A DNA stretch of 64,000 bases from Psoroptes ovis (GCA_002943765.1 PQWQ01000008.1:1116001-1180000); one strand, 5' to 3'; positions 1 to 12,429 are shown, counted from the first letter of the stretch. Translations and numbers: made by a program. The notes: generated from the letters alone by a model not told the origin.

Positions 1-1397
1 CTTTTTACCCCCCCTTCCCTGAGAATTTTCGAAGGAACATTATTTTCGGGGAATTTTCCGTGGAAAAATTCTGATAAAAATTCCGGGAAATTTTCCCAAA
101 AATTACCCGAATATACAAAGTCTGGAGAATGATCCCTGGTGCTGGTCATTGACGATTGATGGTCAGTGGTCACTGGTCACTGGCTGGGTCATCTGAATTC
201 CATTAAGTCATTGATTAATTGTTTTTTTTTTGAAATCAAAGTGTTTCAAAATAATTAATCAATTTTCAAATCAAGAACAACTGGTCATTCGGTCATCGAT
301 TCTCTCAAAGAGGTCATCTTATTAGTTGTGACCTCAAATAATTTTGGTTGAAAAGGTCATTAATTACACATTACTTAATGTTCATTCATTTGTCAATGAT
401 TATTAGCCTTTCAAAACTCTTTCAAAGGTTATACTTTTACATAGTAACCTCTCTGAGAGCTTGGGTGAATCGATTTTCGGAATTCTTTGAATGTTCAAAT
501 GATGAAATCATGATTCACACACACAAAATTATCATTCACAAAGAGTGTGACGAATCAATGATAATTAAACATAATTAATTATAATCAATTCACCCCAATC
601 GAATGTTTTCGACGGTCCACAATGAAAGAAAAATTGTCTTAATTTCCTGTGACTCTGGCTATGTTTGATCAACAAAATTTTGGCCAGCAAAATTGATCAA
701 GAATTTCAAATCTTTGAAATCGAATATATGAATGGCCCCATGAAGTGGAATATTCCAACAGCGAAATAAATTTAAAATAGAAATGATCCAAGACTTTTAA
801 ACTTTCGGACACACAAAACGCCAAGGGTATAAGGTTTGCCCCTTAGCAATTCTCGTGCTGGGTTTTGTGTGGCTCCCAGGAGCCACGGACTAGTAGACTT
901 GCGCCCATGACCGGTGAGAAAGAGAGGGTAAGTGGCTGGCACCCGTAGCCAATCAGATTATCTTCTTCGAAACAGACAAATTCCTGGCTCGAAGATTGAT
1001 GGCGCCATCCGTATATGACGGCTGTCAATGATCTTTGAAAAATTTTAAAATTTATAATCGAAATGGCTTAAATTGATTGTCATTCGATTAATTACAATTA
1101 AAATTTCAATCAATCAATCAGTCTCAGTCGATCAGCAGAAAATTGATTAAATTGATTTTTACCCCTTTGAAAAGGTGCCCACCAGTGATCAGTGATATCT
1201 CGTAACCATCCTGGCTCATTGTTCACAAAGTTTGTGAACAATGTCATATGGCGTCATTACCTCTTACTCATTACCCATTACCAATAACACACATTTTACT
1301 TGTCATTGAAAATCTATTCACCTGTCAGTCACTTACCTTTCGGGAAAGTTTCGATAAGAAAAAAATAAGAAAAAAAAAATCGATTAATAATTTTCCG
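1..1397. other. Non-coding, nothing recognised
   Basis: Opens with AAATTTTCC/GGAAATTT-type low-complexity words, then GGTCA/TGGTCAT-rich sequence (120-320). A small dyad GTGGCTCCCAGGAGCCAC lies at 869-886. No gene supported. Confidence 0.6.
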
Positions 1398-1478
1398 AGG
1401 GGTCGTCCAAAAAGTTTGTACGGTTAAAATACCGCTTGGAATATCTAAAAATTGGTCCAGAACTTTTCGGACATCCCT
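1398..1478. mobile_element. TTGTCC palindrome (divergent class)
   Basis: GGGGTCGTCCAAAAAGTTTG to GAACTTTTCGGACATCCC. Left end decayed; about 81 bp. Confidence 0.6.
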
Positions 1479-4460
1479 TCAGAATGAATCAAGTTCAATT
1501 CAATTCGAATCAATTTACCAACGATGATCAGGTGGTCTCGTTTCTGTTGGTGATGGTTGAATAATTTTCATAATTTCCCCCCCCCACCACCACCACCGAT
1601 AACAGTATTTGTAAATGGTACCATTTATATTCCATCAATTCGTAGCTGTCACTGATCGATGACAAGTTGACACATTAGTTCAATTATCAATCAAAATCCT
1701 CCCATGTGTGTTTCAGAACACAAAACAACCAAAACAATCACCAGAACAATCACCGAATGTATTCGGAGAAAAATTGCCATAAATCACCTTTCATCGATCA
1801 CCAATCACCTTAAAAAAGGTTCAATCAACTTGATCAACGTCTTTGGATGATTCGATTTTTGATGATCTTCGGGTGTAAATTCGGACAAATTTTCAGGGCG
1901 AATTTGTCAATGATTTGGCCACTTTCACGGTGGCCACCTTCCACGGGCACCTTACAGGGTCCATCCTTGTTCTGGACTCATCTTCACATCTCGGGATTCT
2001 GATTCTTGATTGAAGAATCCTGGCGGGGCGAGAAGATTTATCGAAGGCGGGAAGTGGAAGGGAAGAGGGAGAGGGCCTTGGTGGCGAGCAAAACACTTAT
2101 TGAATTTAATTCGTTTTCGTCAAAAACAACGACCGAAAAAACGGAAATTGAATTTGTGGCCAACACTGATGCTGCTGTTGTTGGAATTTCAAATTAATTT
2201 ATATGAATGGCCCATATATTTTTGGCTTATTTTTGACACCACCACCACCACCACCACATCAGTGAACATATTTTGTGGATTTTCGTTGTTCAGCCACAAA
2301 ATTCCATCACAAAAATGATCATTAAATGAAATGAAATTAATGAAAAATACCGGAAACCGGTGATGTGCTGTAGTTTTTTCACTGTGTGTGTATGTGTATG
2401 GTTGGTTGGCCGTTTAATGATCAAAAACCATTTGGCGAACGCTTCACGGGCGCAGCCCGTGACACGCTCGTGCATGTTTTTAAGCTTGAAATTTGCTCAG
2501 CCCGTGTATGTCACGTTCTTCAGGTGTATGAAAATGATAAACAGTGGCAGTTGTGGAGCAGTTTTAGAGAAAAAGTTCCGACTGTTAGGAGGAGCTTAAT
2601 GAAATGATTTTTCGCTTTTTTTTTGGTTTTCAATGATTTTTATTTTATTTGAAAATGATTTGGATTTACCGTCAACCAAAAAAAAAAAAAATTTCTGGAC
2701 TTTTACCTCCCCTACTTTTTGTTGTTTCTTTCCCCTTCTTTTTTCTTTGCTGCTGATTATTGTTTATTGGTGTACTAGTACTAGTGGTTTATTGTATAAT
2801 TAACATTTTTTTCTGAAAAATCTGATAATTCTGGTTTCTTGCTTTGCACCAGGAAAAAAAAAGCTAGCGGCACTATGAAATGAAGTACCGTATTCCATTT
2901 CAATTATCTCATTTTGAAATTTTCCAATTTTTCTCCTCTCTTCTGTCAATGCTGCTTCCATCTTTTCATTTGCCGTCCTCTTTTTTGGCTATTTTTGACT
3001 TTGTTCACTTCGAACACAACCACTACCCATCAGATTCAAAAAGACACTCTTCTTCATGCTACTACTCCAGCGCTATAGTGCTTTTTTCATTCAAAACATT
3101 CGAATTTCGAATTCGAATTTTTTTTTTAGTTCTCTTCTCATCACGAATAGATGAATGAGTCTCCGCGTCAATTTTCATTCAGTAATTCGGTGTGTTTCGT
3201 GATTTCCATTTGTAAATTCAAACATTTTCTCTGCAAAAAGTTTTCGCGAAATCTTTTGATTCAATATTTGTTTAATCAATTTTTATCTTTACTTTGCCGT
3301 ATGGCCGTATGATTGTCATCGGAAAATTGTCGGTGCAAAAATTTGCCGCTTTTCCAAGTTTTTTGATACATTGAAAATAGTCAGAAAACCAAATATTCAT
3401 TCATCTTTCGGCTATACATTAGCCAAATCAACCACCGAAAATTCAAACTTCAAATAACGGCAAATAATTCAAATAATCATCAATGATTACAAATGTGATA
3501 CAATTTGTATCATTTTTTTACCCTAATATTTATCTTCAAATATTTGTACAAATTGAAATGATGTAAAATCCATCTGTGTTGATGTGTGTGTAGGTCTGTA
3601 TGTGTTTCTTTGTGTAATTCTTTGTGTAATTCGTTCAATTCAAATCTTTGTGTGTGTTTCAATGCATATTTCAAATCCATTTGTGTTTCATCATCATCAT
3701 CAATGATAACATTCTCAAAAACAAAAATTCGACAAATTCAAAATAATGAATTTTTCGTCATTAAAAAAAATAGTGTTTATTTGAATGTGTATTTTCGAAT
3801 GTTTGAATATTGATAATTTTAATGATAATTGTAATAATACGAAAACACCAATTATGAATTCAAATTATTGTTTATCTATGGATTTAATTCTGGTGGTTTT
3901 ACATTTTCGGTCCTCTTTTTGTTTGTATATTCTACGAATAAATAATCAATTATTTGTCGAATAACTCTGAATGTGTGTTTACATATTTGGTGAATGTAAT
4001 TTCGGTGAATTACGATTAAAATAAAAAAGAAGCAAATACAAATAATCGTTCGAATTAGTTTGAATTCATTTATTTATTCATTATGTTTATTGATAATTCG
4101 TGATAATCATTGTGTTTTGGTGAATTAATATTGGAAAAAAAATGTGAATTTTGAAATGTTTTCGGGTGTTTGTTTGTAATATGTAAATTATAATCGCAAA
4201 TATTCAAAATATTCAATTGATTCTTCTTTGTCGTCAGATAAAAATCCAGTTTATTCAATTCAATTCCAATTTTTCCGATTCAAAATTCATAAATTTGTAT
4301 TGTAATATTTGCAATCAGTGCGATTTAATCAAATCATTTGTGTTTTGAAACTCGATTCAATCCGAAAATCCAGCCAATTGTTTTTCAGCAAGCAAAAAAT
4401 CTCCATAATCTTATTGAATGTAAGTTTTGTTTTCTGAAAGGGTTTCCTTTAATAACATAG
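1479..4460. other. Non-coding stretch with a dyad repeat copy
   Basis: Besides the copy at 2493-2594 I see only AT-rich DNA, CCACCA runs (1580-1600, 2236-2257) and a donor-like GAAT|GTAAGTTTTG near 4419. No open frame has a recognisable product. Confidence 0.6.
2493..2594 (+). repeat. GC-rich dyad repeat, copy 1
   Basis: TTGCTCAGCCCGTGTATGTC at the left, AACAGTGGCAG in the middle, TTCCGACTGTTAG at the right, 77 bp from the dyad start. The right half of the dyad is decayed. A 17-bp perfect palindrome CACGGGCGCAGCCCGTG lies just upstream (2445-2461). Confidence 0.6.
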
Positions 4461-4835
4461 AGTGATGCGGCCCCTGGAAAAAAATCAGAATGAAAGTTAT
4501 CGCATCATGTTTTTGGTCAATAGAGATGAAAAAAAGTCAATTATGGTCATCTCCAATTCTTGACCCTTCCGGTCCAAAAAGGGGGTCAAAAGTCAATAAT
4601 TGCTATATCTCGGCCGTTTTAAGAGGTGAACTCTCAATTTTTTCAATAATTAAAGATTATCTAGCTATTAATCATTGGTGAAAATATCATTGCTTAACAC
4701 GATCGAGAAACCGAAATATATCCATTTGAAGTTACCATTGTCATTATCATATGGGCTGCCAGTTGACGTGTACACGTCAAAACTGAAGTGCTCGGTGATT
4801 CGCTCAACAACTGTCGTATTTAACACAAGTATTTC
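4461..4835 (+). repeat. Left terminal inverted repeat of the 1.8 kb element
   Basis: Matches 6256-5882 reversed with only scattered differences (for example AATGAAAG versus AATAAAAG near the tip). Contains an open stretch on the minus strand reading FDVYTSTGSPYDNDNGNF that is kept in the other repeat too. Confidence 0.9.
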
Positions 4836-4895
4836 TAAGTCTATGATATTTTGGGCTATTGTTGGTTCAACTTCATGTAATGATATTAATATCAG

Positions 4896-5695
4896 GTAAT
4901 GATGCCAGCATTGAAAGGCCAACGGAATCAATTAACAACAACTGAATCGAATCATTTACGCTTTGTTACCAAAATCCGTTGGCCAGTAGAAGCAGTGCAT
5001 GGAGTCATAGCACAAAAATATAAGCTTCTACACCACCATTTTCTGAATCAATCGCTGTCAAAAGCATCGACGTATTGCAGAATAGCTTGCTATCTGGTGA
5101 ACAATTTTTGTAAGCGATATACGAGCGATAAGGACAATGTTGATGTAATTGTGCTGCGAATGTTTAAAATGAATTTAACCAACAACGATCTTGGTCAATA
5201 TGTTATAGATAATAATCTCAATTATAAAAAAACATATTTATCAACACATGGAGCAATGATCTTGCAGATTTTCCACAATTCTCACTCGAACTATTGATAA
5301 TGTTTTTCACTGGGTCATATCAACTGTCACAATCGATAACATACCTGGGAGAAATGCTATCAGACCATGATCAATTGCTCGTAGAAAAAATGTTGGGTGA
5401 TATGTCTTTGATTCGATGGGTTCGATCGAGACATATCAATTAAAAGGCCTACCGGGTTTGTGTAAAATATCAACCGAATGGCCATGAACTTGATTCAATA
5501 TTAGGCCATTATTGTACTTGTGCCATCGGGAACCGAACCATTGGTTCGTGTTCACATGTTTCAGCTCTAATATATTATCTAAGTTATGGCAAGTACGAGA
5601 ACCGTAGATTCCTGCCAGCTGAGGCTCTGAAAAACATCTTCGATCATAGCGGTCCGATCGTTTTTGATGATGATGAAAGTGATATCAAAGAGTGA
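4896..5695 (+). pseudogene. Broken DDE_Tnp_4 / SWIM-type transposase (C-terminal half)
   Basis: Frame one (4899-5297) reads QLTTTESNHLRFVTKIRWPVE, then AVHGVIAQKYKLL, typical of the last acidic-residue region of DDE_Tnp_4 transposases (PIF/Harbinger-related). A frameshift near 5260-5270 moves the homology to another frame: ADFPQFSLELLIMFFTGSYQ, then LGDMSLIRWVRSRHIN, an in-frame TAA (near 5443), KAYRVCVKYQPNG and YCTCAIGNRTIGSCSHVSAL. The last is a CxC...CxH SWIM-like zinc motif I recall following this DDE domain in arthropod elements. It ends at TGA 5693-5695. One frameshift, one stop and the missing N-terminal catalytic part make it non-functional. Confidence 0.8.
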
Positions 5696-5881
5696 TTTAT
5701 CCTTATTTTTCTTTCTTATTTTTTTTTTTTTTTTTGAATATTTCTTGTTAATATTTTTGTAGATATATATTTTAGATAATATATGGTGGCTGTTAGATGG
5801 TGGTTTATGTCCTGTGGCTGCCAAAATGTCATTAAATGGTTATGCTTGGGCTTAAATGGTCATCAATTGATGATGAACATG

Positions 5882-6256
5882 GAAATACTTGTGTTAAATG
5901 CGACAGTTGTTGAGCGAATCACCGAGCACTTCAGTTTTGACGTGTACACGTCAACTGGCAGCCCATATGATAATGACAATGGTAACTTCAAATGGATATA
6001 TTTCGGTTTCTCGATCGTGTTAAGCAATGATATTTTCACCAATGATTAATAGCTAGATAATCTTTAATTATTGAAAAAATTGAGAGTTCACCTCTTAAAA
6101 CGGCCGAGATATAGCAATTATTGACTTTTGACCCCCTTTTTGGACCGGAAGGGTCAAGAATTGGAGATGACCATAATTGACTTTTTTTCATCTCTATTGA
6201 CCAAAAACATGATGCGATAACTTTTATTCTGATTTTTTTCCAGGGGCCGCTATTCT
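5882..6256 (-). repeat. Right terminal inverted repeat of the 1.8 kb element
   Basis: Mate of the left repeat. Read on the + strand it has an open frame of about 55 codons ending NDIFTND-stop at 6047-6049; the left arm keeps the same frame on its minus strand. Confidence 0.9.
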
Positions 6257-7143
6257 AGGTTACCCTTTTGAATTCTTTGGAATAATTTTCCGAGAAATTA
6301 TTATTCTTATTCTTATTTCCATTCACATTTGCTTTGATTTGTCAACACCATTTTTGAAAATTTTTAAACAAAACATAAAAGCAAAACTGTCATTGCAAGA
6401 TGTGTTAGATTTTAATGTTTTGATTTGTGTACATTTGTATTATTTAGACAAAACAAAACTGAAAAATTTATAAGAATTCTCAAATTACTTAGTGTATTCA
6501 GAATTTTTTTCGAATTTGAATTTGAAAAACAGTCCATTCGAATAAAGTTTCAGCCCTGTTCCTTTGAATTATACGGGTGCAACTTCATTGAATGGGGTTT
6601 GGTGTCAAAATCAAATGAATTTCTCTGTCATAAACTCGACTTTAAATGAAACAAATACGATCAGCTGCCATCATGGACAGTTTTTTGCCCGCTGAATATG
6701 GCTGTTACTTACTTTAAATGAGTTGACATGCAAATCTGTGAACACACTGCCAACAAGTTCATTAGAAGTCTTTGAAATCAAGACGCCTAGAATAACGACA
6801 ATCCATAGATCCGAATGATCAATTTGATTTTCGAAATTTTCCCTTAAATCACTCAAAATTTCTTATTATTTTGCATAAATTCACTCCAAAATTTATCAAA
6901 AATGAATTATTTTCAATTTCAAATAATTGAGAACAAGGAGTCTGCTTTCAATCAAAATCATGAAAACATTTTAGGGCAAAAGCAATAGTCTCATTGATTA
7001 ATTTAAGCCAATGATAAAATGGTACGAAAATATCTAATAAATCAATGTTTATGAAAATGAAAAATTATGATAAATTTTTCACACGAACTTTATAAATCAA
7101 AGTGAAAAAATGTGAAAATAGTGAATCATCCCAAGAGCCAATA

Positions 7144-7246
7144 AGTTGTCCGAAAAATTCTGCCTGATTTTAAATATTAGCTATTTCATGGATTCAATTG
7201 AATTACATTACTTTTGATAATCCTGGCCCGAACTTTTCGGACAACC
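7144..7246. mobile_element. TTGTCC palindrome (divergent class)
   Basis: AGTTGTCCGAAAAATTCTG to CCCGAACTTTTCGGACAACC; 103 bp, the longest of the class; the centre shares nothing obvious with other copies. Confidence 0.75.
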
Positions 7247-7845
7247 AAAAATACATTTTACTTGACTAAGTTAGATAAGTCTTGTTTACCTCGTTTTTGC
7301 ACATTACCCGTGATATTTATCATGGAAATGCTTTGATATTTCAAATGTGATGAATTTCCACATTTGAAAAAAAAAATTCAAAAGTTTTTTTTTTTTTGAA
7401 ATTATCAAAATCTCATCATCTCTATTAGCATTATTGTTATCATTTGTCGTAGAATCATTGGAGACTGAAGATTTTATAATTTGTTTCGTTTTATAATATG
7501 AATGCAAACACATTTAATCGGACAAAAATCTTAATATCAAAAGTAATATTTGCAATACTTTTTTCATTTTCAAACAAAGCTGATAAAAAAAAACAGCAAA
7601 ACTTATTCATCATTGAAATTTCATTACATTTCATTATATCATTGAATTATTATTATCATTATTTGAAAATTAAATGAAAAAAAATTTAAATCAAAAAAAA
7701 TTAAATTTAAATCAAGCATTTCAACACATGTTAGCACAGCATTGAAATGAATTGAAATGAAATGTCAGTGGAAATCTCGTTTTATTATTCATAAAATAAT
7801 CCTATCGCATAACATTCGACAATCAAAAAATGTTTTAATGAAATA

Positions 7846-7928
7846 TTAGGCTGTCCGAAAAGTTCATTCCGCTTTGATCAATCGAGAGTTGCTCATGAAA
7901 ATCGACCAGAACTTTCCGGACAACCTAA
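7846..7928 (+). mobile_element. TTGTCC palindrome, family A, + orientation
   Basis: TTAGGCTGTCCGAAAAGTTC then ATTCCGCTTTGATCAATC; ends CCGGACAACCTAA. Left TA present. Confidence 0.9.
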
Positions 7929-8268
7929 TGCATAAAAGAAAATGTCATTGCATTTTTGCCATTTCTCATTTTCTTGAACAAACAACAACAACAACTGTTG
8001 AAATGATTTAAATTCAAATTTGTTCAAATTTTCGAATTTATTTGAATTTTGAATTATTTTTGGTGATTCAAAAGCAATGAATGTATTGAAATCAAATCAA
8101 ATAAAATCAAAGAAACAAACGAAATGAAATTGAATCAAAGAAATCAAATTAAATCAACAAATCAGTATTAAATGAAAAATAATCAAATGTATTTTTCAAA
8201 GAAAAGAAATCTTATTTCATTGAAAATTAATAACATTCAAAAATAATGTAAACATTGACGAATAGCTA

Positions 8269-8437
8269 CAGTAATACCTCGTTTAATGTTTTCAAAATGT
8301 CTTAGAAATTGAAAATCTACTGAAATTGAAAATTTCTAAGAAAATATCTTCAGTCTTAAAATGTGTACGGTGATTGAAATGGCGCTAATTTCAAGAAAAA
8401 AGATTGAAGAAATTCAATGTAAAACGAGCACTGACTG
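8269..8437. mobile_element. pogo/Tigger-like non-autonomous element
   Basis: Ends CAGTAATACCTCGTTTAATG and the reverse complement of TAAAACGAGCACTGACTG, flanked by TA on both sides (8267-8268, 8438-8439). CAGTNATACCTCG ends and a TA target are typical of pogo/Tigger elements. 169 bp; no coding. Confidence 0.7.
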
Positions 8438-8689
8438 TATTATAAACATTTGAATGGATTTCAAATGTAAACAAACAGCAACCACAATGTTTCTTCGAAT
8501 CATTTGTGATGCAAATAGCAAACTCTGATTTATTTTTCATCAAATTTTCAAATGAAATTAATTGTGGTTTTCAATCAATCATCAACAATCGAACTAAATC
8601 CAAATACATTTGAATTTTCAAAGTGTAAATAAGCTAAAATTACGAAAGAAAAATATTCAATTTGTTATTATTTATTCATTGATTATTAT

Positions 8690-8763
8690 GGTTGTCCGAA
8701 AAGTTGGTTCGTATTTGAACGCAATTGAATATTGAAAATCTCACCTAAACTTTGCGGACAACC
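8690..8763. mobile_element. TTGTCC palindrome (divergent class)
   Basis: GGTTGTCCGAAAAGTTGGTT to CTAAACTTTGCGGACAACC; 74 bp. The inner arm GTTGGTTCGTAT is shared with the copy at 25174. Confidence 0.8.
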
Positions 8764-9117
8764 ACCAAAGATTATTCATCTTTAGTTTAATTTTCAAATA
8801 TTCAATATTTGTGGTGTTCAATATTCTTAGAGCCAAGAAAACGAAATTTTCTTTGTGTTAAAATAAATATTTACATTTTAAGAAATATTTCTTCACAGCG
8901 GAAAATTTTCGCCCGAAAATCTTCCGAAAATTTCCCAAAAATATCTTTGAATTTCAAGCTTCAATCGATTTGAATCAAAAATCCAAAATCTTAAAGAATC
9001 TGTAGAATCAAATGTTTGGATTCTAAGAAATTCATTCGATTTCTTCCCGGGGTGAGTAATTTCCCAAAAATTTATTTACACATTTGTTTATTTGCCTTCA
9101 ATCCATGTGTATGTAAA

Positions 9118-9192
9118 GGGTTGTCCAGGAAGTTTTTGCTAGTTATATCGTAGGGAATCATCAGGAAATCGGCGAAAACTTTTCGGACAACC
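9118..9192. mobile_element. TTGTCC palindrome (divergent class)
   Basis: GGGTTGTCCAGGAAGTTTTT to GCGAAAACTTTTCGGACAACC; 75 bp. Confidence 0.75.
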
Positions 9193-9616
9193 GAATTTAT
9201 GTGTTTTTAATGAGAAAAATTCCAAAAAATTTTCCCTTGTTTCTCTACTCCATTCACTCAGTAATGGTTAATTAATGAAATTTAATTAAAAATCTAAAAA
9301 ATACTTACAATTAATCAGATCAAAAAAACATTCAATTAATTTTTAATTACATTAACCAGAATAAACATAAGGTTAAAACCTATTAAAAACCCAAGTAAAA
9401 TGTATGAACAACACATTTCAACTATGATTTTTTTCAGGTTTTGTTTCAATGTTTTTCCAATGGATCATTGAAATGACTGAATTGATTGAAATCTGATTGA
9501 AATGATCGACCATTAATGGGTACTCAATAATAAAATTCAAATCTATTTGAATCTATTTTAAAATTAAATGAAAAATTGATAAATACTTGTATATTTTTAA
9601 ATATATTCAAGATAAT

Positions 9617-9644
9617 TATCATCATCATCATCATCATCATCATC
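9617..9644. repeat. ATC microsatellite
   Basis: About nine uninterrupted triplets. Confidence 0.9.
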
Positions 9645-9692
9645 AATACTTTTAATCAAGATTAAATGTTGAATAAATAAAAATTGTTACAA

Positions 9693-9768
9693 GGTTGTCC
9701 GAGAAGTTTTGAGCCTGTTTTCAGGTAGTAAATGATTGATTAAACACGCCAAAACTTTTCGGACAACC
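9693..9768. mobile_element. TTGTCC palindrome (divergent class)
   Basis: GGTTGTCCGAGAAGTTTTG to CAAAACTTTTCGGACAACC; 76 bp; arms match over about 19 bp. Confidence 0.85.
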
Positions 9769-10138
9769 ACTAAGCTATTTTCAAATACCGATAATTTTAA
9801 ACTTTAATACTAAAGATATACCAAATGAATGAATGCGAAAACATATTGAAAAAACACTCTGAGAAAAGAATCTTATTAAAAATAGATTTCTGTTTTTGAT
9901 GAGAAATTAATGATAATTTTAAACATTTTCAAGGTGTATATTTCAATGTGTGCATAATAATAATAAATGTACACACATTTTCAATACATGGTAGACATAC
10001 ATACAACACACACACACATATGCATTTTACATGTCCATTTTCAAATATGTTTTCTTTGATTTGAAAGCCAATGAAAAAAAGGTCAAATCTTTAAATCAAA
10101 TCTTTATTTCGGCATTTCATTTCATTTATTTCATTTCA

Positions 10139-10220
10139 TTAAGCTGTCCGAAAAGTTCATTCCGCTCAATCACAATAGAGTTGCTGATGAAAATTGACCA
10201 AAACTTTACGGACAATCTAA
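10139..10220 (+). mobile_element. TTGTCC palindrome, family A, + orientation
   Basis: TTAAGCTGTCCGAAAAGTTC, ATTCCGCTCAATCACAATAG; ends TTTACGGACAATCTAA. Confidence 0.88.
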
Positions 10221-10800
10221 TATTTCAAATGTTTACCTTTTTCAAATAATTCGCAATTATTTGAAATCTTTGAAAATCTTTAAGAAAAAATGAAAAACAA
10301 ATCTTATCTTATCACAACATATACAAATACACAGGTATTACATAATGATTCAAAGCCCTTCATTTCCCCTTATTTTCTTGATGACTTAAGCCATGATGTT
10401 GTTTCATATGTATCTTATCTCTCATATAGACCTTTTGATTAAATCGCTATTAATGTTTTGAATTAAATGAATCATTTGATCATTTGATCATTGTCGGTAT
10501 ATGTGTGTGTGCTGCGTGTTTCAAATGATAATAATCAATTAATCAATTTTTTTTTCAAATTTTTTAAATTTAATCAATTATCATTCGTATAATAAATCAT
10601 ACACACGAATGATAATCAATGTTCGTGTATGATATTTTTTGATCTTGAAAATTTGTGATGCAATTGGATTTGCTTATTTTTAGACCTTGTGATCACAGCA
10701 TCAAGAGTCAATTTGAGAATAAAACATGATTTTTTTTCATGTTTGAAAAATTGAACAAAAAAAAATTTTAAAAGCATCTGATAACGTTTGTATTGAAATA

Positions 10801-10880
10801 TTAGGTTGTCCGAGAAGTTCATTACGCTTAATCAATCGAGTTGTTCATGAAAATCGACCAGAACTTTCCGGACAGCCTAA
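10801..10880 (+). mobile_element. TTGTCC palindrome, family A, + orientation
   Basis: TTAGGTTGTCCGAGAAGTTC to CTTTCCGGACAGCCTAA, with TA on both sides. Confidence 0.9.
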
Positions 10881-11288
10881 TATATTTGTTCATCTGTGCA
10901 TTATCATCATCTCTGTGTTCTCTTCATTTAAATTAATTAAATTTAAATGATAATTCCGAGTGATTTGAATATTTTTTTTTTGCGATCTTAGAAATTAATA
11001 TGTTTCTTAGACTATAGGTCGCCATAAACAAAAAAAATTTTGATGATACAGATATGTAGCACTGGATACGTTGACTGTGTGATATTGTTTCAAATATTTT
11101 CAAATGTTCAGAACAAAGATTTGATTGTTTGTTTTATTCTGTGAAAATGAGTGAATTGAAAAGAAATGTCCATGAAATTCAAAATTTTGAAATCAAATAT
11201 CACTGACTAAACATCGATAAAACAAATAATTCAAGCAGCTAAATGAGAATCCATCTAAACAATGAAATATCATTGATCAGAATTTCGA

Positions 11289-11364
11289 GGGCTGTCCGGA
11301 AAGTTTGTTCGCATCTTTGCAAATGTTTACCATCGAAAATCCGAACAAACTTTTCGGACAGTCT
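11289..11364. mobile_element. TTGTCC palindrome (divergent class)
   Basis: GGCTGTCCGGAAAGTTTGTT to GAACAAACTTTTCGGACAGT. The inner extension GTTTGTTCG pairs exactly with CGAACAAAC. Confidence 0.85.
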
Positions 11365-11494
11365 CTTGCCAATTCAATTTATTTTCGACATTCTTCTATT
11401 CAATTCAATTTATTTTAGATCAATTTTGGCCAACCAAATACTAAGAACTGCATTTTCATTCATTCCATTTTCATTCATTTGTCTCTCTCATATA

Positions 11495-11576
11495 TTAGGT
11501 TGTCCTATAAGTTCTTGCCGATTTTCTAATAATTTTCTACGTTATAACCGGCAAGAACTTATAGGACAACCCAATA
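11495..11576. mobile_element. TTGTCC palindrome, family B (CCTATAAG type)
   Basis: TTAGGTTGTCCTATAAGTTC and TTGCCG pair with CGGCAAGAACTTATAGGACA. Both arms carry the T/A variant not seen in the other family B copies. Confidence 0.9.
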
Positions 11577-11814
11577 AAAACAATTTTTTGATTAATCAAA
11601 AACAATAATAAGAAAAAAATTAATTTGATGACCACCCACTTGTGCCATCATTGATTTTCGAAATGAATGAACGAATGCAAAAATTCGTAATTTTCATTTC
11701 TACATTTTGCCCAATAGGAGATGATTTAAAACAATGATTTCTGTGTTTGATGCAAATGACAACAACAAAATTCATCTGTGTATTCGAGAATACAACAGAA
11801 AACTTGCCATTTTT

Positions 11815-11902
11815 GGGTGTCCGAAAAATTTCGTCCGATTGAAATCACCACGAAATCAACTGAATTCGGCCAAAAAAATCGCTGCAAACTTTTCGGACAC
11901 AC
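11815..11902. mobile_element. TTGTCC palindrome (divergent class)
   Basis: GGGTGTCCGAAAAATTTCG to GCAAACTTTTCGGACAC; 88 bp. Confidence 0.75.
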
Positions 11903-12355
11903 TGAGCTTACAAATATACGAACATTTCATTGTTTATATTATATTCAATAATCAATCAAATCATTTAAATGAAAATGAATGAAGAATGATCATAATTCAT
12001 TTTCATTTGATTTTGATTTTGATCAATTTTAATGATAATATCAAATGACACATGTAGTTCTTAGATTGTTTTCCAAGTGTGTTTTTTTTTCTGATCATCC
12101 ATTTTTCTGCATCTGACAAATGAACGAATATATCAATATTTCATATCTCATTATTCAAATTGTCAATAAGCCGACATTGAATCTGCATCGACATCAAATA
12201 TATCGGTATCATCATCGAGGAGAACGTAGAATTGAACGTGGAAAAGTCTTAGAAGCCATGAAAATCACCTTCTCTTCGTGAATGATTGATGCACAACGTG
12301 TAGTTATCGTGTAGTTTTGCAATACTTATGTGTGGTTAAAATATCATTTATTAGA

Positions 12356-12429
12356 GGCTGTCCGAGAAGTTTGTTCTAATCCACGCATAGAAACTGCATT
12401 GAAAACCGTTGAAAACTTTTCAGACAGCT
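12356..12429. mobile_element. TTGTCC palindrome (divergent class)
   Basis: GGCTGTCCGAGAAGTTTGTT to GAAAACTTTTCAGACAGCT. Confidence 0.75.

Larger units (their letters stand above)
4461..6256. mobile_element. 1.8 kb DNA transposon with ~375 bp terminal inverted repeats, internally deleted
   Basis: Bases 4461-4835 and 5882-6256 are nearly perfect reverse complements; the outer end reads GCGGCCCCTGGAAAAA. TAG lies on both outer sides (4458-4460, 6256-6258), a possible 3-bp target duplication. The interior (about 1.05 kb) carries a broken transposase C-terminal half. The catalytic N-terminal half is absent, so this copy is non-autonomous. Confidence 0.88.

Noticed and set aside
843..1028. 61-codon minus-strand frame
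   Set aside because: Short, no motif, lies in sequence with small palindromes; nothing supports expression.
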